Shown in pieces: positions 13,791 through 15,729 of a DNA stretch of 15,729 nt. Where the stretch lies: NCBI GenBank assembly GCA_937952135.1, contig CALFYL010000149.1, positions 1 to 15,729 of the forward strand, given 5' to 3'. The position numbers and the translations under genes were made by a program. Each line of letters begins with the position of its first letter. The stretch's first letter is position 1. The DNA comes from an uncultured Planctomycetia bacterium. GTDB lineage: Bacteria > Planctomycetota > UBA1135 > GCA-002686595. The notes beneath the pieces were generated by a model. It saw only the letters and a program-made list of their open reading frames with translations, was not told the origin of the DNA and made no database searches.

Positions 13791-15729
13791 GTGACCGCCT
13801 CGCCTCCGCTCGTCCGCGACGCTCCGCCCGCGCCGATCCCGCTCTCCGCGCGAGCGGTGTCGGTGCTCGTCGTCGCCTGCGTGCTCGCCGCGCTCGACAC
13901 GGCGCTGCTGCGAGCGGAGCAGAGCCACTGGCCGCTCGGCGCCGGCGCGTATGTGCAAGCACTCGCCCTGTGGGGCGCGTTCGCGCTGCTCGCGCAGCTT
14001 CCCGCGGCCGCGTTCGATCGCTGGATCCTCCCGCGCCTTTCGCCGAGCGTCGAGCGAGCCCATCTCGCGCGTGTCGTGCTTCGCTCGCTCGCCTGGACCG
14101 CGCTTCCGGTCGTGCTGCACTCGATCGTCGACGACTACACCGAGATCGGAGGCGACCTCAGCGGACTGGCGCAGCCGCGGCCGTGGATCGAGGTCCTCGC
14201 CGCGCTCTTGCTCCTCGTGTTCTTCGTGCGCGTCCTCGGCTCGCTCGCCGCTCGCACGAGCGCGGCCCGCACCCTCGCGCCGCTGACGCTCGCCGCGGTC
14301 GCGAGCGGCTTCCTGCTCGATTTCCATCACGCCGAGGTCGAGGTCCGCTCGAGCTCCGCTCCGCCGCGCCCGAACCTGCTCCTGCTCGTGTGGGACACCG
14401 CGCGCGCGCAGAACACGACGCCCTACGGCTACTCGCGCGACACCACGCCGCACCTCGCACGCGTCGCCTCCGAGTCGCTGCGCTTCGAGAACGCGCGCTC
14501 CGCGTCGGTCTACACGCTGTCGTCGCACCTCTCGATGCTCACCGGCGTGCACCCCTCGCACCACGGCGCGCGCCTGATGCACCGGCGCTTCAATCCGCTG
14601 AGCGTTCCGAACCTCGCGCGCACGTTGCGCGAAGCGGGCTATCGCACGGGCGGCTTCGTCGGCACCGACGTGCTGCGCGCGCCGAGCGGCGTGAGCCACG
14701 CTTTCGAGCGCTACAGCGACCGCGTCGATCCGTGGGTGACGTACACGCACGGCTGGGCGCTCGTGCACGACCTGCAGGCGCTGGTCGCCAAGTTCGTGCC
14801 CGCGCTGCGCTTCAACGACCTCCCGCACTGGTTCCAGGACTACCAGCGCCCTGCCGACGAGGTGCTGCGCGAAGCGCTCGATTGGACGCAACAGGACGAT
14901 CCGCGGCCGTGGTTCTGCTTCGTGAACCTCTACGACGTGCACTGGCCGTATCTCCCGCACGAGGAAGCGCTCGAGCGTTTCGACGAGCCCTACGACGGCA
15001 TCGTCGACGGCTACTCGGAGCGCGGCGACCGCGTGCACGCGCGCAAGGGCTACAGCATGACGGACGCGGACCACGCGCGGCTCGTGACGCTGTACGACAG
15101 CGAGTTGTTCGAGCTCGACGGCAAGGTCGATGCGTTCCTCGGCCGCCTCGACCTCGCGCGCACCGCGCTCGTGATGACCTCCGATCACGGCGAGGCCTTC
15201 GGCGAGGGCGGTCGGCTCGAGCACTCCGACATCCTCGAGTGCCAGGTGCGCGTGCCGCTGCTAGTGCGCGCGGCCGGCGGCGGCGAAGGGCGCGTCGTTC
15301 ACACGCCGGTGAGCGGAGTCGACGTGGCGCCGACGCTGCTCGAGCTCGCCGGCCTCGCGGCGCCGAAGGAGATGGTCGGCCGCGCCGTCACGAAGCTGCC
15401 CGAAGGGGAGCGCGCGATCCTCGTCGAGCACCGCGACATGCCGCGCTACGACCGCACGCAGATCGCGATCTACGACGGACCGTTCAAGCTCGTGCGCCAC
15501 GGCGCTGCGCCGAAGTTCACCTGGAAGCTGCACGACCTGCGGACGGACCGCGAGGGCCTGGTGGACATCGCGGCGGCGCAGCCCGAGCTCGTGGAAAGGC
15601 TGCGCGGGGCGCTCGAGACCTATCGCAGCGGCTGGAATCCGATCGACGGGGACGGCGCGGTTCGCGGCGGGGGCGGCGCCGACGCGCGCGGCCTGCGCGC
15701 CCTGGGCTATCTGGACGTCGACCCGCCCG
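13791..15729 (+). CDS. Membrane-anchored sulfatase/alkaline-phosphatase-superfamily enzyme (3' end outside window)
   Basis: At least 646 codons are open to the window edge. The first 180 residues contain about five hydrophobic segments (23-40, 54-75, 93-113, 133-153, 161-178). A sulfatase-fold domain follows. VWDTAR (200-205, metal ligand Asp202) precedes TPYGYSRDTTPHLARVA. The nucleophile block is VYTLSSHLSMLTG, with Thr242 where sulfatases carry the formylglycine Cys/Ser and Ser244 in place of the Pro of CxPSR. SDHGEAFGEGG (Asp465, His466 as metal ligands) and VRVPLLVRA come later. Thr nucleophiles are known in phosphoglycerol and phosphoethanolamine transferases and other non-FGly members, so a lipid- or glycan-modifying phosphotransferase or phosphodiesterase is as likely as a sulfatase. 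The extracellular domain would face the periplasm. Start is GTG 13791, with no Shine-Dalgarno; TTG 13733 is an alternative. Confidence 0.85.
   Translation, partial: MTASPPLVRDAPPAPIPLSARAVSVLVVACVLAALDTALLRAEQSHWPLGAGAYVQALALWGAFALLAQLPAAAFDRWILPRLSPSVERAHLARVVLRSLAWTALPVVLHSIVDDYTEIGGDLSGLAQPRPWIEVLAALLLLVFFVRVLGSLAARTSAARTLAPLTLAAVASGFLLDFHHAEVEVRSSSAPPRPNLLLLVWDTARAQNTTPYGYSRDTTPHLARVASESLRFENARSASVYTLSSHLSMLTGVHPSHHGARLMHRRFNPLSVPNLARTLREAGYRTGGFVGTDVLRAPSGVSHAFERYSDRVDPWVTYTHGWALVHDLQALVAKFVPALRFNDLPHWFQDYQRPADEVLREALDWTQQDDPRPWFCFVNLYDVHWPYLPHEEALERFDEPYDGIVDGYSERGDRVHARKGYSMTDADHARLVTLYDSELFELDGKVDAFLGRLDLARTALVMTSDHGEAFGEGGRLEHSDILECQVRVPLLVRAAGGGEGRVVHTPVSGVDVAPTLLELAGLAAPKEMVGRAVTKLPEGERAILVEHRDMPRYDRTQIAIYDGPFKLVRHGAAPKFTWKLHDLRTDREGLVDIAAAQPELVERLRGALETYRSGWNPIDGDGAVRGGGGADARGLRALGYLDVDPP

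Noticed and set aside
12861..15224. A 787-codon minus-strand open frame opposite the last two plus-strand genes
   Set aside because: The plus strand carries the sulfatase-fold motifs (DTAR, TPYGYSRDTTP, SDHGE), whereas the minus product is compositionally biased and without motifs.

Overview
The window is very GC-rich bacterial chromosomal DNA (about 70% GC by eye), densely packed with conserved housekeeping and accessory genes on both strands. No insertion sequence, integrase, phage gene or CRISPR array is visible. The gene content suggests a Planctomycetota-like organism, or another deep high-GC lineage such as Acidobacteriota or Myxococcota. The pointers are a large TPR/FG-GAP/ASPIC-UnbV lipoprotein, a membrane-anchored sulfatase-superfamily enzyme with Thr in place of Cys, near absence of Shine-Dalgarno sites, and a DprE1/DprE2-like pair. 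The lineage is an inference, not a proof.

Layout. Bases 1-536 carry no convincing gene: a strong hairpin (10-39), an AT-rich patch and a 19-bp tandem repeat just before a CAT-anticodon tRNA (537-612). A short poly-Asp/Glu protein follows (955-1182). A TPP riboswitch (about 1441-1567) then precedes thiC (1570-3216). The aptamer's conserved 3' strand serves as the thiC ribosome binding site, so thiamine pyrophosphate should control pyrimidine-moiety synthesis directly. A Nudix hydrolase (minus, 3268-3888) converges on thiC and diverges from an EamA-family transporter (3981-4973), which is closely followed by a hotdog-fold thioesterase (4988-5422).

A 1107-residue lipoprotein (minus, 5444-8767) has TPR-like repeats, calcium-loop FG-GAP blades, an ASPIC/UnbV-like segment and a long C-terminal region I cannot assign. 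It diverges from an SGNH-hydrolase-like protein (8829-9596). Two hairpins then precede a short-chain dehydrogenase (9684-10586) whose stop overlaps the start of an FAD-linked oxidase (10586-12073). The oxidase aligns well with mycobacterial DprE1, so the pair resembles DprE2/DprE1, a two-step polyprenyl-phosphoryl-sugar 2'-epimerase. ApaH (minus, 12139-12864) converges on it and diverges from a single-pass membrane protein of unknown function (12990-13685). A sulfatase/alkaline phosphatase-superfamily membrane enzyme starts at 13791 and runs off the window end.

Regulation. Apart from thiC almost no start has a Shine-Dalgarno sequence. Several genes (Nudix, EamA, ApaH, and less strictly the thioesterase) instead have a TANNNT -10-like hexamer 7-11 nt upstream of the ATG, the pattern expected of leaderless transcripts. 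Two other genes have a perfect 7-bp hairpin ending just before the ATG.

The items most worth a second look are the DprE1/DprE2-like pair with Ala at the benzothiazinone-target position, the unassigned C-terminal region of the large lipoprotein, the leaderless-promoter pattern, and the start-proximal hairpins.
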